A stretch of 64,000 nt of DNA from Tillus elongatus (Eukaryota > Arthropoda > Insecta > Coleoptera > Cleridae). The first letter of the stretch is position 1. Each line of letters opens with the position of its first letter. The DNA lies in NCBI GenBank assembly GCA_964006375.1, contig OZ023262.1, positions 94,224,476 through 94,288,475 on the forward strand. Reading direction: 5' to 3'. The notes under the pieces were generated by a model. That model was not told the origin of the DNA and did no database searches. It saw only the letters and a program-made list of their open reading frames with translations. Shown piece after piece: positions 9,390 to 17,980 of the stretch. A program made the translations under genes and the position numbers.

Positions 9390-9399
9390 CTATATAAAT
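9390..9399. promoter_or_regulatory. Shared bidirectional TATA element
   Basis: TATATAAATA is the only TATA-like sequence in the 80-bp divergent gap. It lies 33 nt from the plus-strand ATG (9433) and 37 nt from the minus-strand ATG (9352), and reads as a TATA sequence on both strands. Confidence 0.45.
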
Positions 9400-9432
9400 A
9401 CTCAGATTTATCATACCTCATTAGCAGTATAA

Positions 9433-10245
9433 ATGTTGGTGTGCCAAGGTGAAGGTCTTGTTAACACAGCCATCAACAAATTACCTGTTGAGCTGCATGT
9501 TCCTGGTTATCAGTTTTGTGGTCCAGGTACTAAACTTAAAGAACGTCTTGCTAGAGGTGATCAAGGTATCAATCCTTTAGATCGTGTTTGTCGAGATCAC
9601 GATATCGCATACTCTCAATCAAAACAGTTGAGTGATAGACATCGAGCTGACGAGGTGTTGGAGAACCGAGCGTGGGAGAGAGTAAAGTCGAAGGACGCAA
9701 GTTTTGGTGAAAAGTTAGCTGCTTGGGGTGTTACAAACACTATGAAAGTTAAAAGAAAGCTTGGTATGTGTTTAACCCTAAAGACAACCACCAAACGTAA
9801 ACGTAGCAGTAAAAAAGTAAAATGTGGCGGTAAAATACCATTTAAAAACATAATAAATTTAATGAAAGGTGCTATAGCTGTGGGTGCGGAAGTTCCATCT
9901 GTAAAAAATTTACTACATGTAGCGAGAAAAGTAATTAAAAATGCTGGTGGTCGTAAGAAAGTCAAGACACCCAGAGTTATTCCAGTACCGAAAAGTGGAG
10001 GTTTCCTTCCACTACTACCTTTAATTTTTAATGGTCTATCAGCGCTAGGCGCTCTAGGTGGTGGTGCTGCAGGCATTGCTAAAGCAGTTAACGATGCTAA
10101 ATCAGCCAAACAAAAATTGGAAGAAGCAAAACGTCATAACCAAACGATGGAGGCTATTGCTGTTGGTCAACGAGGTAGTGGCTTGTATATGAAGAAACAG
10201 CGAAGCGGTTTCGGTTTGTATTTACATAAACCAAAAAACGTGTAA
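9433..10245 (+). CDS. PLA2-domain / pX-like minor capsid protein
   Basis: The N-terminal part is a parvovirus-type phospholipase A2 domain: Ca-binding loop CGPGT (residues 29-33) and catalytic CRDHDIAY (53-60, with H56 and D57), expected to open endosomal membranes during entry. A basic stretch (KRKRSSKK, about 121-128) follows, then a Gly/Ala-rich hydrophobic segment (FLPLLPLIF...LGGGAAGIA, 191-215) and a helix, as in the adenovirus core pX-like proteins of adintoviruses. The frame ends at 10245 just after an A AAA AAC heptamer (10233-10239). The -1 frame beyond encodes the protease, so a longer PLA2-protease product is likely. The element 2 copy retains only residues equivalent to 104 onward. 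Confidence 0.88.
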   Translation: MLVCQGEGLVNTAINKLPVELHVPGYQFCGPGTKLKERLARGDQGINPLDRVCRDHDIAYSQSKQLSDRHRADEVLENRAWERVKSKDASFGEKLAAWGVTNTMKVKRKLGMCLTLKTTTKRKRSSKKVKCGGKIPFKNIINLMKGAIAVGAEVPSVKNLLHVARKVIKNAGGRKKVKTPRVIPVPKSGGFLPLLPLIFNGLSALGALGGGAAGIAKAVNDAKSAKQKLEEAKRHNQTMEAIAVGQRGSGLYMKKQRSGFGLYLHKPKNV

Positions 10246-10613
10246 AGTGTTTACCAGCAAGACCTCTAACAAATATAGATCTTGTGAAATTTGCTGGTAA
10301 AATGAAAATTCCATATTTTAGAGGTGTATACATGCGAGATACTTTACCATCGAATGGATCACGCAAGAATGAATCATTTATCATGAATTTGCAAACAAAC
10401 AAAGAGTCAGGTAGTCATTGGGTTGCAGTTAAGAAACGTGGTGACACAGCCGTGTACTTTGACTCATATGGAAACTTGAAGCCACCAAATGAACTGTTGT
10501 ATTATCTTAAAAACTGTACTATATTGTATAATCATGATGTATATCAAAAGTATAATACTTATAATTGTGGCCACTTATGTTTAAAATTTTTAAATAAAAG
10601 ACTTAAACAGTAG
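10230..10613 (+). CDS. Adenain-like cysteine protease, -1 frame of PLA2/pX gene
   Basis: Open in the -1 register from 10230; the first ATG is at 10302, inside the domain. Counted from that ATG, the adenovirus-type protease residues are visible as H39 (GSHWVAV), D54 (VYFDSYG), Q82 (VYQKY) and C89 (YNCGHLC). The region before the ATG (TNIDLVKFAGKM) also looks like part of the fold, so the natural protein probably starts in the PLA2/pX gene and is reached by frameshift. This enzyme would process capsid precursors during maturation. It ends 16 nt before the penton gene. In element 2 only the extreme C-terminus (NKRLKQ) is left. Confidence 0.85.
   Translation, partial: TKKRVKCLPARPLTNIDLVKFAGKMKIPYFRGVYMRDTLPSNGSRKNESFIMNLQTNKESGSHWVAVKKRGDTAVYFDSYGNLKPPNELLYYLKNCTILYNHDVYQKYNTYNCGHLCLKFLNKRLKQ
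10233..10301 (+). promoter_or_regulatory. Candidate -1 programmed ribosomal frameshift site
   Basis: A AAA AAC (10233-10239) sits exactly in the zero-frame register of the PLA2/pX gene (CCA AAA AAC), four nucleotides before its TAA. Ten nucleotides after the heptamer, TTTACCAGCA (10250-10259) pairs perfectly with TGCTGGTAAA (10292-10301), giving a 10-bp stem with a short inner AAGA/TCTT extension. A -1 shift enters the protease frame, open from 10230. Confidence 0.75.
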
Positions 10614-10629
10614 TATCTGTGTTTCAGTC

Positions 10630-11409
10630 ATGGCGCGTACGTTTGCTTTGAAGGGTTCTACGTCCTCGTTATCGATGGAAATATTTCCACCGTTAGTATT
10701 AAAACCGCACTTTGAGTATTCGCTCGCGCTTGCAAACTTTCATACATATAACACTATACCAAACATAGAACGTGGGTGTAATAAGTTTCATTATTTTTCT
10801 GCTGTGAGTGGTAGAAAGATTCGACAAGAAATAAGTATTCCTGATGGTTCATATGAAATCAGTGATATCGAGAAATACATTCAGAATGAGTTGTTACGAC
10901 GTTATATTAAAGATAAACATCTGGATCCTGCAGTAGAACACAACATCGATGTGGTAAAACTGTTTTCGCTAAAAGCCAACAACAACACTTTGAAATGTGA
11001 GATTACATGTCAGTATGATATAGACTTTTCTACCGATGCTTCAATAGCACCAATATTGGGCTTTTCTAAACAACGTCTTGCTACAGGTAAACTTTACGTT
11101 TCCAATTTACCCGTAGAAATTGTACGAGTAAAGACGATTCGTTTGGAATGCAACATAGTAGATGGTTCTTACCACGATGGAAAACCTACACATACAGTAT
11201 ATGAGTTTGCTCCTATGGTAGACCCTGGTTATGCGATTGATATAAAACCATATAGTAAGGTTTTTATGCCTCTTACCACACGTATCATTTCGCATATAAA
11301 TGTAAACATTATCGATCAGAATTCAGTACCTGTGAACTTTCAAGGTGAGGAGATCATTGTGATATTGGAGTTGAAAGAGACACCAACATATTATGCTGAT
11401 TATAAATAG
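10630..11409 (+). CDS. Penton-like minor capsid protein
   Basis: 259 residues, starting MARTFALKG. Length, position between protease and major capsid gene, and blocks such as ANFHTYNTIPNI, SYHDGKPTHTVYEFAPMVDPGY and VPVNFQGEE near the end fit the single-jelly-roll penton of adintoviruses and Polintons, which would form the capsid vertices. The homologue in element 2 (236 residues) is clearly alignable throughout, including the FQGEE end. The stop region overlaps the start of the next small frame (11393-11409). It is also the likely anchoring point of the fibre-like proteins, by inference. Confidence 0.85.
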   Translation: MARTFALKGSTSSLSMEIFPPLVLKPHFEYSLALANFHTYNTIPNIERGCNKFHYFSAVSGRKIRQEISIPDGSYEISDIEKYIQNELLRRYIKDKHLDPAVEHNIDVVKLFSLKANNNTLKCEITCQYDIDFSTDASIAPILGFSKQRLATGKLYVSNLPVEIVRVKTIRLECNIVDGSYHDGKPTHTVYEFAPMVDPGYAIDIKPYSKVFMPLTTRIISHINVNIIDQNSVPVNFQGEEIIVILELKETPTYYADYK

Positions 11410-11605
11410 TAGTAATCAAACCGCTCCAGCTTCAGTATCTTCGCTACCTGAGTCGAAAGCGGTTCTATCTTGGGAGAACATACAGTTTCTACAATCATTG
11501 GGTTACGATGTTAAGCAAACTACATATATTCGCAGACCCTGTGCACGACGAGTCAATCAGAGGGGAAGAAATACACACATACGCTCCTCAAACCAGATCG
11601 TTTGA
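11393..11605 (+). CDS. Small overlapping protein between penton and major capsid genes
   Basis: 70 codons, overlapping the end of the penton frame by 17 nt and the start of the capsid frame by 98 nt. The block ENIQFLQSLGYDV (about residues 28-40) is matched in element 2 by DNIEFLQSLGYHV in the same location and register relative to both neighbours, although the surrounding residues differ. That conservation supports a real short protein rather than a chance frame. Function is unknown; a capsid-associated peptide is plausible. The C-terminal part is read inside the capsid gene and is not conserved. Confidence 0.6.
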   Translation: MLIINSSNQTAPASVSSLPESKAVLSWENIQFLQSLGYDVKQTTYIRRPCARRVNQRGRNTHIRSSNQIV

Positions 11606-12713
11606 CCATAATGATACCTGTGAGTTTGCAATCAACCAACAAGATATTTTTTACGATTGGTCTTCATCTGTTCTACTGATAAATGGTAGTATTGAGACGA
11701 GTGGTACGATTGGAACTGTAGAAGTAACGTCTAATGCAGCAGCTCATTTGTTTTCCTCTATTGCGGTTGAAATGTGTAATCAGATTATTGAACATGTGAG
11801 AAATCCTGGTATAGTTACATCAATTAGAACACTTTTGGAAGCAAACAGTGATGAAGCAAGAGCTCTGATTCCAGCGGGATGGCATCCAACCGAAAACAAT
11901 GTGATGTTAAAAAATGAACGTTTTTGCTACTGCATACCTCTTAGCTACTTGTGTAATATTTTCAAAGACTATAAAAGAGTGCTTTTCAGTAAATTGCTTC
12001 TACGTCTCACTAGAGCTCAGAATGATAGAAATTGCTTTATTTTGATTGGTGCCGCAGATGCAGATAAGGCATTAAAGTTTAACATTGAGTATATGGCTCT
12101 GCAGGTGAAACATATCCACCCTAGTGAAGTTATACAGCAGCAATTATTAAAGTCGATTGCTCTAGATAAGAAAATCCTTATACCATATAGAAAATGGGAG
12201 ATGTATGAATTACCAAATCTAAATAATTCAACGAAAGACTTGTGGTCTATTAAGACATCCTCAAACACTGAACGACCTAGATTTGTTATTGTGATATTCC
12301 AAACAGATCGATACAGTAACGTTAGAAAAGACATCAACGAGTTTGATCATGTGGGTATTCGAGATATAAGACTTCACTTAAATTCGAAACAAATCCCCAC
12401 AGAGGGTATGAACCTGAACTTTAACCAAGCAAATTACGTCGAGGCATATAGAAACATGATTGAATTTCAACGTTCGTATGTTGGCAGAGAACCACAGCCT
12501 ACCTTGGATTACAAGTCTTTCCTAAAATATCCCATGTTTGTATTTGATTGCTCCAAGTATAGCGACTCTATAAAACCTTCTACTGTGGATATCAAATTGG
12601 AAATGGAAAGTACTACCAACTTTCCCACTCACACGAAATGTTTTTGTGTAATTATACATGATTGCGTCATCGAGTATGCCCCACTCTCCAACATCGTACG
12701 CTATATAATGTAG
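11508..12713 (+). CDS. Major capsid protein (hexon-like)
   Basis: 401 residues from ATG 11508. Element 2 has a 401-residue homologue with the same start region (M.SKL.IF..PV.D) and end (EYAPL..IVR.IM), about half identical by eye. Conserved blocks include FAINQQD, FRFTRSRND-type RLTRAQND, PYRKWEMYELP and RPRFVIVIFQTDR. Position after penton, length and pairing with ATPase and protease match the double-jelly-roll capsid protein of adintoviruses; the fold assignment comes from family knowledge, not from sequence signature alone. The start overlaps the small upstream protein. Confidence 0.85.
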   Translation: MLSKLHIFADPVHDESIRGEEIHTYAPQTRSFDHNDTCEFAINQQDIFYDWSSSVLLINGSIETSGTIGTVEVTSNAAAHLFSSIAVEMCNQIIEHVRNPGIVTSIRTLLEANSDEARALIPAGWHPTENNVMLKNERFCYCIPLSYLCNIFKDYKRVLFSKLLLRLTRAQNDRNCFILIGAADADKALKFNIEYMALQVKHIHPSEVIQQQLLKSIALDKKILIPYRKWEMYELPNLNNSTKDLWSIKTSSNTERPRFVIVIFQTDRYSNVRKDINEFDHVGIRDIRLHLNSKQIPTEGMNLNFNQANYVEAYRNMIEFQRSYVGREPQPTLDYKSFLKYPMFVFDCSKYSDSIKPSTVDIKLEMESTTNFPTHTKCFCVIIHDCVIEYAPLSNIVRYIM

Positions 12714-12741
12714 CTGTAAGGATGCTGCAATCACTTTCACG

Positions 12742-13230
12742 ATGAGGTTCGTGGTCGTTGATACTCAGGGTTTTTGTGTGCCTGAATTTACACCTAAAGA
12801 GTTTGTGATTTATAATGGTTTCCAAACAGTGCATTGTGTTTTTAAACCGCATACACCATTACGTTTACTGTCTGCAGACATAATCAAGCAAGTGAAGTTT
12901 CTACAAACACAACACCATTGCCTTGACTATAATTGTGGTGATATTAATTTAGAAGAATTACCAAACATAATAGCAAAACATATTATAGCCCAACGTGTTG
13001 ACAGAATTTATGTTAAAGGTGAAAACAAGCAAAGGTTTTTGTTACATTTACTATCAACCTGTGGTTATCAAGTGGATGTTATCAACCTGGAAACCAGTGA
13101 ACGTTGTCCAACGTTAGTGCCTGATACTCCTTTGTGTATGGATCATACTTTAGGATATAATAGAAAATGTATCTGTAGCATAAATAACTGTATATCATTA
13201 TTTACTTATATTGTAAGCTTAATGCCATAA
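12742..13230 (+). CDS. Unknown capsid-block protein (162 aa)
   Basis: Starts 28 nt after the capsid stop. MRFVVVDTQGF at the N-terminus looks like the first strand of an RNase H-like or exonuclease-like fold, and RIYVKGENKQRFLLHLL plus a Cys/His-rich end (CPTLV, PLCMDHTLGYN, KCICSINNC) could bind metal. I recall similar short proteins near capsid genes of arthropod Mavericks, but cannot name a family. The stop overlaps an AATAAA (13229-13234), which marks the end of the rightward block. It is absent from element 2. Confidence 0.6.
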   Translation: MRFVVVDTQGFCVPEFTPKEFVIYNGFQTVHCVFKPHTPLRLLSADIIKQVKFLQTQHHCLDYNCGDINLEELPNIIAKHIIAQRVDRIYVKGENKQRFLLHLLSTCGYQVDVINLETSERCPTLVPDTPLCMDHTLGYNRKCICSINNCISLFTYIVSLMP

Positions 13231-13234
13231 TAAA
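13229..13234 (+). terminator. Polyadenylation signal AATAAA at end of capsid block
   Basis: AATAAA overlaps the TAA stop of the 162-residue frame; a facing signal (TTTATT on plus, 13261-13266) serves the leftward block. Confidence 0.6.
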
Positions 13235-13271
13235 ACAAACGTTGTAAAATATATCTGTTTTTTATTTTAAA

Positions 13272-13769
13272 CTACTTTAAAATACATTTATTAATATTAA
13301 TTTCCAACCACATTAGTCTTTCCAACATCCATCCGCTATCACCTTCAGCAAACTCTAAAGCTTTTGTGTAAATCTCCTCAGTAAATTCTTGATATATATT
13401 TTCAAAGTTAGTTGCCACTGTGATATTTTTATTTTTAGTATTAAATGACTTCATTTCTTTTTTATTTCGACTTTGAAGCACATACAAACCAAACAATTCT
13501 AGATTCATTTTAACTGTATCGTGTTTGGCTAAAGCAGCCTCCATCAAATGAAACAATTTATGCTTCACACTTTCCATGGCAAGTTGTATATCACTACCAT
13601 CCATACTAATACGATAGGTAGCCATTCTGTTTTTAAAAGCTTGAGTTAACATATAAACTTGTTCAACTTCCCACGGTTCACACACTTTAGATTTGTGAAT
13701 TTCACTGCGTAAATGTCCAGAGAAAGCACTCTTTTTCACTTGTAACGAGCACGATTCACAGTATCTCAT
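13272..13769 (-). CDS. C2H2-type zinc-finger protein, possible remnant of the DNA polymerase gene N-terminus
   Basis: 165 residues. The first 30 hold a zinc-finger pattern C4-X2-C7-X11-H19-X5-H25 (CESC...HLRSEIHK). A helical part follows (AFKNRMATYRISM...LMEAALAKHDTVKMNLELFGLY) and an end SGWMLERLMWLEININK. From memory, protein-primed polymerase genes of arthropod Mavericks open with this kind of zinc-finger and helical region and continue past the NIN.-type end into the exonuclease and polymerase domains. Here the frame stops exactly there and nothing polymerase-like follows. It could be a truncated remnant, or a co-opted stand-alone DNA-binding protein. It is intact as read. Confidence 0.6.
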   Translation of the reverse strand: MRYCESCSLQVKKSAFSGHLRSEIHKSKVCEPWEVEQVYMLTQAFKNRMATYRISMDGSDIQLAMESVKHKLFHLMEAALAKHDTVKMNLELFGLYVLQSRNKKEMKSFNTKNKNITVATNFENIYQEFTEEIYTKALEFAEGDSGWMLERLMWLEININKCILK

Positions 13770-13830
13770 CTTAACTATAGGTGCTTAACTAATGAGTAAA
13801 ACACAGACATCTTCAGTTTATATATTTTTA

Positions 13831-14259
13831 TTAACAAATATGTTTACGATAAATATCTTTAAGTACAGTGTAATATTTAAAACCAAAATACATGAGTATA
13901 AATATGGCAAGACACATAAGAAAACCAGTTGATATAAACATAGAAATATAATTTGAAGTGAACAGGTAAGAATCATTTAACACAAGAGTTCTCCAGTCAG
14001 CTGTCTCACCTCGGGTGCCATGATCAAACAAAAACATAAGTTTATAATGTACTATATCAGTCTTAATATTGGACATGTTGTATGTTGAAACTTCAATCGC
14101 TTCATCGTTGTGCAGATATGTTCTTGGTAGTCCAGACCATTTGGTGCAGTCATCGAAACAGATTCGCACTTCTTTCACATTTGGTGGTTTGTAGACGTAA
14201 AACACATTTTGACACAATGCTGTCAGGATGACGAAGCTTGCTTTAAGAGGTGGTGCCAT
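13831..14259 (-). CDS. Single-pass membrane protein of unknown function (142 aa)
   Basis: A hydrophobic N-terminus (ASFVILTALC) could be a signal peptide, and a strongly hydrophobic segment at about residues 105-130 (MFISTGFLMCLAIFILMYFGF) is a clear transmembrane helix followed by a short basic tail. Between them are about 80 polar residues with two cysteines (ICFDDC). The layout resembles a type I membrane protein. The ATG lies inside the 298-residue gene (17-nt overlap, 14243-14259). A membrane protein is not part of the standard Maverick core. Polyadenylation signal on this strand at 13827-13832. Confidence 0.6.
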   Translation of the reverse strand: MAPPLKASFVILTALCQNVFYVYKPPNVKEVRICFDDCTKWSGLPRTYLHNDEAIEVSTYNMSNIKTDIVHYKLMFLFDHGTRGETADWRTLVLNDSYLFTSNYISMFISTGFLMCLAIFILMYFGFKYYTVLKDIYRKHIC

Positions 14260-15139
14260 TGATGAGGTTATTGATGTCGGTTAGCACTTGTTCTTGAGCG
14301 TAATGCAAACACTCTGACATGTAATACTTGAATGTTGAAGACATGTTGTTGAGTAGGGTTTTTATCACTCGGATGGTTTGCGCAGCACTCACATCTGAAT
14401 TACCCAGCTCTGTTAATGTTTGAACGATGTCGCGAAGAAAACAGTCATATATCCAAGCAAACTGTGTTTCTCTTACATACTCAAATCTTTCCTTAATGAT
14501 TTCCTCATGCTCCACCAGCTTTTCTACAGTGTCTTCATTTAGATACATAACCATATGTGTAAAACAATTATTAACACACAAAACTTTTTCACTTAGCATA
14601 GTTGTAGGAGAGATTCGACAGTAGCTCGTCTGAGTTACAGCATGAGTTTGTTCATTATCTTTAAACCACTTTGCAGATAATGCACGTATGTTATCCATAA
14701 AATCGTAAAACTGCCACTCTTCCAATGCTAGATATTGATTTTCTTCATCTAGAGCCAAAGGGTTAACAAATTTCACAAGTATTGTGAACTCATTTCTTGC
14801 ACTAACACCAGTCACTAATTTTACAGATCTTCTGATGTTAAAAGTTGTTTCCATCAGCATCCTAGTATCATCTTGATATTTGTTAAACAATAACTTTTTC
14901 CTATGATGTTCACGGAAATCAGGACCATCGTTTTCGTCACACATTGTTTCAGCACAACAATTCCAAGCAGCTTTCATAGCTAGAAATTTTAAACTAAACT
15001 TGCTATCGTAAACTCTGATGTTAAATAGGTTTTCCCTCTCCACTTTAATTGGTTGTATTCTTCTGGTTGGTTGACTGTTAAACTTTAAAAATCTTTTGCA
15101 ATCACTAAACACCTTATAATATTTCGCACAACATTCCAT
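14243..15139 (-). CDS. Unknown protein (298 aa)
   Basis: Full-length frame from MECCAKYYK at 15139, overlapping the membrane-protein start by 17 nt. It contains many cysteines and long amphipathic helices (VEKLVEHEEIIKERFEYV; LNNMSSTFKYYMSECLHYAQEQVL). No domain is recognised, and there is no hydrophobic segment long enough for a membrane helix. The overlap with the membrane protein suggests joint expression and perhaps a joint role. No counterpart in element 2. Confidence 0.6.
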   Translation of the reverse strand: MECCAKYYKVFSDCKRFLKFNSQPTRRIQPIKVERENLFNIRVYDSKFSLKFLAMKAAWNCCAETMCDENDGPDFREHHRKKLLFNKYQDDTRMLMETTFNIRRSVKLVTGVSARNEFTILVKFVNPLALDEENQYLALEEWQFYDFMDNIRALSAKWFKDNEQTHAVTQTSYCRISPTTMLSEKVLCVNNCFTHMVMYLNEDTVEKLVEHEEIIKERFEYVRETQFAWIYDCFLRDIVQTLTELGNSDVSAAQTIRVIKTLLNNMSSTFKYYMSECLHYAQEQVLTDINNLINGTTS

Positions 15140-15168
15140 GTTCTTTATATCACAGCTTTCTGTGTAAA

Positions 15169-15495
15169 CTAAATATTTCTAATGGTTTCTACATCATAAT
15201 AACTTTTATATTGATCTTGAGCTTCTCCAGGTAAATATTTGAAAAATGGTTTGCTTAAATGCGCTCCTGGACGGTATCGAATGAGCGCTAGAGCGAAGAA
15301 CTGTGTGGAGCAGTATCCAGCTAAATATATATCACATAATTCAACTATATGACCACTCTCATAGTCTTCACCTTCAGAGTCGCGTTCATCTGTAAAAGCC
15401 TCGCTTTGTATTTCCAACACCAACTGTTTTCATTCACACACTTCATCGCCTATTCTATTTTTACGTCCATACCACCGCTCGTAGTTATACGCCAT
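15169..15495 (-). pseudogene. Small acidic Maverick protein interrupted by in-frame TGA
   Basis: An ATG at 15495 (MAYNYERWYGR...) runs for 21 codons to a TGA at 15430-15432. The same frame stays open for another 86 codons (QLVLEIQ...GHIVELCDIYLAGYCSTQFF...) to 15169 with no internal ATG. A TATA sequence (TATAAAAG on this strand, 15531-15538) lies 36 nt before the ATG, so the first part is probably the true start. The simplest reading is a nonsense mutation in a gene of about 108 residues; stop-codon readthrough is an alternative, though the base after TGA is A. I recall similar proteins in other arthropod Mavericks. Confidence 0.6.
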
Positions 15496-15530
15496 ACTTA
15501 ACAAATAAATATTTGTTTGAAATTCTCAAC

Positions 15531-15538
15531 CTTTTATA
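15531..15538 (-). promoter_or_regulatory. TATA box of the right leftward block
   Basis: TATAAAAG on the minus strand, 36 nt before the ATG at 15495. Spacing matches the other TATA-ATG distances in this element (32-37 nt). Confidence 0.5.
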
Positions 15539-16429
15539 CAAAAAAATTCTAGAGTTTTATCTATTTCATACGACTTTAAGGTCATTCAACGGAAATAAAA
15601 CCACAAACAGGAAATATGAACTACCTACAAGGTTATTTCAACAGCTGCAAGAAAACTATGTTGGCTAACAAGGTTAATTTCGGGAAATGCTAAATATAGT
15701 CATAGTTGGAAGCGATATCGCGGCTACCACTAGATGTATTGTTGCCAGCTCTGCTTTCAACAGATTCTTTAAATCAAACCGATTCCAATACGACTTAAGA
15801 ATATACATTTTTTATTGTACACATGTACATATGTTAAATTTGGATTCTGCTTACCTAGACGAGTGATATGACACCAAACACGTAGGACTTTAATGCATAA
15901 ATAACAAATTGCTTGTACGCATGCGCTAGCCGCCATGTTTAAATGGCGGTTCCTCGTTTACCTAATACAGGTTAGTTGGCTTTTGATTACGTCATCTCAG
16001 GTTAGTTCGCTACTTGTTCGGGTTAAATACGAAGTCAGGTGGTGGAGATATTCGGGTCTAGTCAGTGACTCCGCCACCTTGTGTTCGGGTTAGCTCGGAG
16101 GTCGTCGGGTCCACCACCTTGTGCTCGGGTTAGCTCGGGGGTCGTCGGGTCTGGTCAGTTCCACCACCACCACCGCCGCCACCGGTGGCGGAGTGGCGGT
16201 GGTGGCTCCAGAAAGAACCATCTATACCTACTACAAGAGGGTGTGTGTTGTTTTTAGGTGTTAATACAGCTTGTTCTAACTTACTTAAATATTATATTTC
16301 TTCTGTTCAACAAGACGATTATTTTGATGTGTCACACATGTATGTAGCTCTAAGAACGGCTATACCGGAAGTGTCTACCGGAAGTAACATTTTTATTGAT
16401 TTTATTGGTTTGCTGAACAGCGTGTATGT

Positions 16430-17355
16430 ATTGGTTCTATCGTACGTCTCGCCGATCTTCCGCGATAAGGGTTTGAAGTTTTTTATCTCAGTTTCTTGTA
16501 GACCTTGTTACGAAACATTTGAAGTCGGTTCCTTTCTATCACTTTCCATTCAAAAGATATAACGATTTAAAGTTTAGACCGGAAGTGGTCATTTTATTGT
16601 ATATTCCACTTTGATTTGACCTCCTTATCACCGTGCATGTGTTGGTTCTATCGTACATCTCACCGATCTTCCGCGATAAGGATTTGAAGTTTTTTATCTC
16701 ATTTTCTTGTAGACCTTGTTACGAAACGATATATTTTTAAAGTCGGTTCCTTTCTATCACTTTCCGTTCAAAAGATATAACGATTTAAAGTTTAGACCGG
16801 AAGTGGCCATTTTATTGTATATTCCAATTTGATTTGGCCTCCTTAACACCGTGCATGTATTGGTTCTATCGTACATCTCACCGATCTTCCGCGATAAGGA
16901 TTTGAAGTTTTTTATCTCAGTTTCTTGTAGAGCTTGTTATGAAACGATATATTTTTAAAGTCGGTTCCTTTCTATCACTTTCCGTAAAGATATAACGATT
17001 TAAAGTTTAGACCGGAAGTGGCCATTTTATTGTATATTCCAATTTGATTTGGCCTCCTTAACACCGTGCATGTATTGGTTCTATCGTACATCTCACCGAT
17101 GTTCCGCGATAAGGGTTTAAAGTTTTTTATCTCATTTTCTTGTAGAGCTTGTTACGAAACAATATATTTTTAAAGTCAGTTCATTTCTATCACTTTCCGT
17201 TCAAAAAATATAACGATTTAAAGTTTAGACCGGAAGTGGCCATTTTATTGTATATTCCACTTTGATTTGGCCTCCTTAACACCGTGCATGTATTGGTTCT
17301 ATCGTACATCTCACGGATCTTCCGCGATAAGGGTTTTAAGTTTTTTATCTTATTT
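16430..17355. repeat. 217-bp tandem repeat, about 4.4 copies, right arm
   Basis: Same unit as at 811-1560 in inverted orientation. The GATCTTCCGCGATAAGG core recurs about every 215 bp at roughly 16458, 16668, 16882, 17098 (as GATGTTCC) and 17313. This arm has one unit more than the left arm. Confidence 0.9.
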
Positions 17356-17980
17356 TAGTCGCCATTTTTTAATTCTGCTTACTTAGACGAGTAACATGAC
17401 ACTAAACACGTGGGGTTAGCTTAAGAAAGGAATTGAACCTGTGACCAACCATTGTTTCTAAGCTTACTGTTTAGTTATTCAGTACCTCTTTGTATTTGTT
17501 TGACGCTACCATATCAAGGAGCATATATCAGGAATCGAACCTGTATCTCTTTCAAAATAAAATCAACTACTTGCCGCGCCCACACATAAGGCTAAAAAAG
17601 TTCCTATTTTTAAGAGTTGAACCTGTTGTCCATTTTGTTTCTGAGCTTCCTTCTTTGTTTTGCCAGCGACCTCTATTGTCTCTACGATATTTAAGTTTGG
17701 TTTCCTATTTGAACCTGTTGTCTATTTTGTTTCTGAACTTCCTTCTTTTGTTTGCCAACGACCTCTGTGTGTTATTTTTACAGATTTGATATTCCCTCAT
17801 TAAATGTAAGAAGGGCTTTATCTTCCAGCTCACATTTATATAATATTAAAACATATTAATTCTTATTTTGTGAATCATTCAATTGTCTAATAATAATAAA
17901 ATATTTAAATATGTTACATGTATGGTTTGTTTTAATTAAAAGTCGTATATATACAAATCTGAAACAATAAATTAACAAGT

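Noticed and set aside
9615..10109. 164-codon minus-strand frame under the PLA2/pX gene
   Set aside because: Antisense shadow of a clearly coding gene with recognised motifs.
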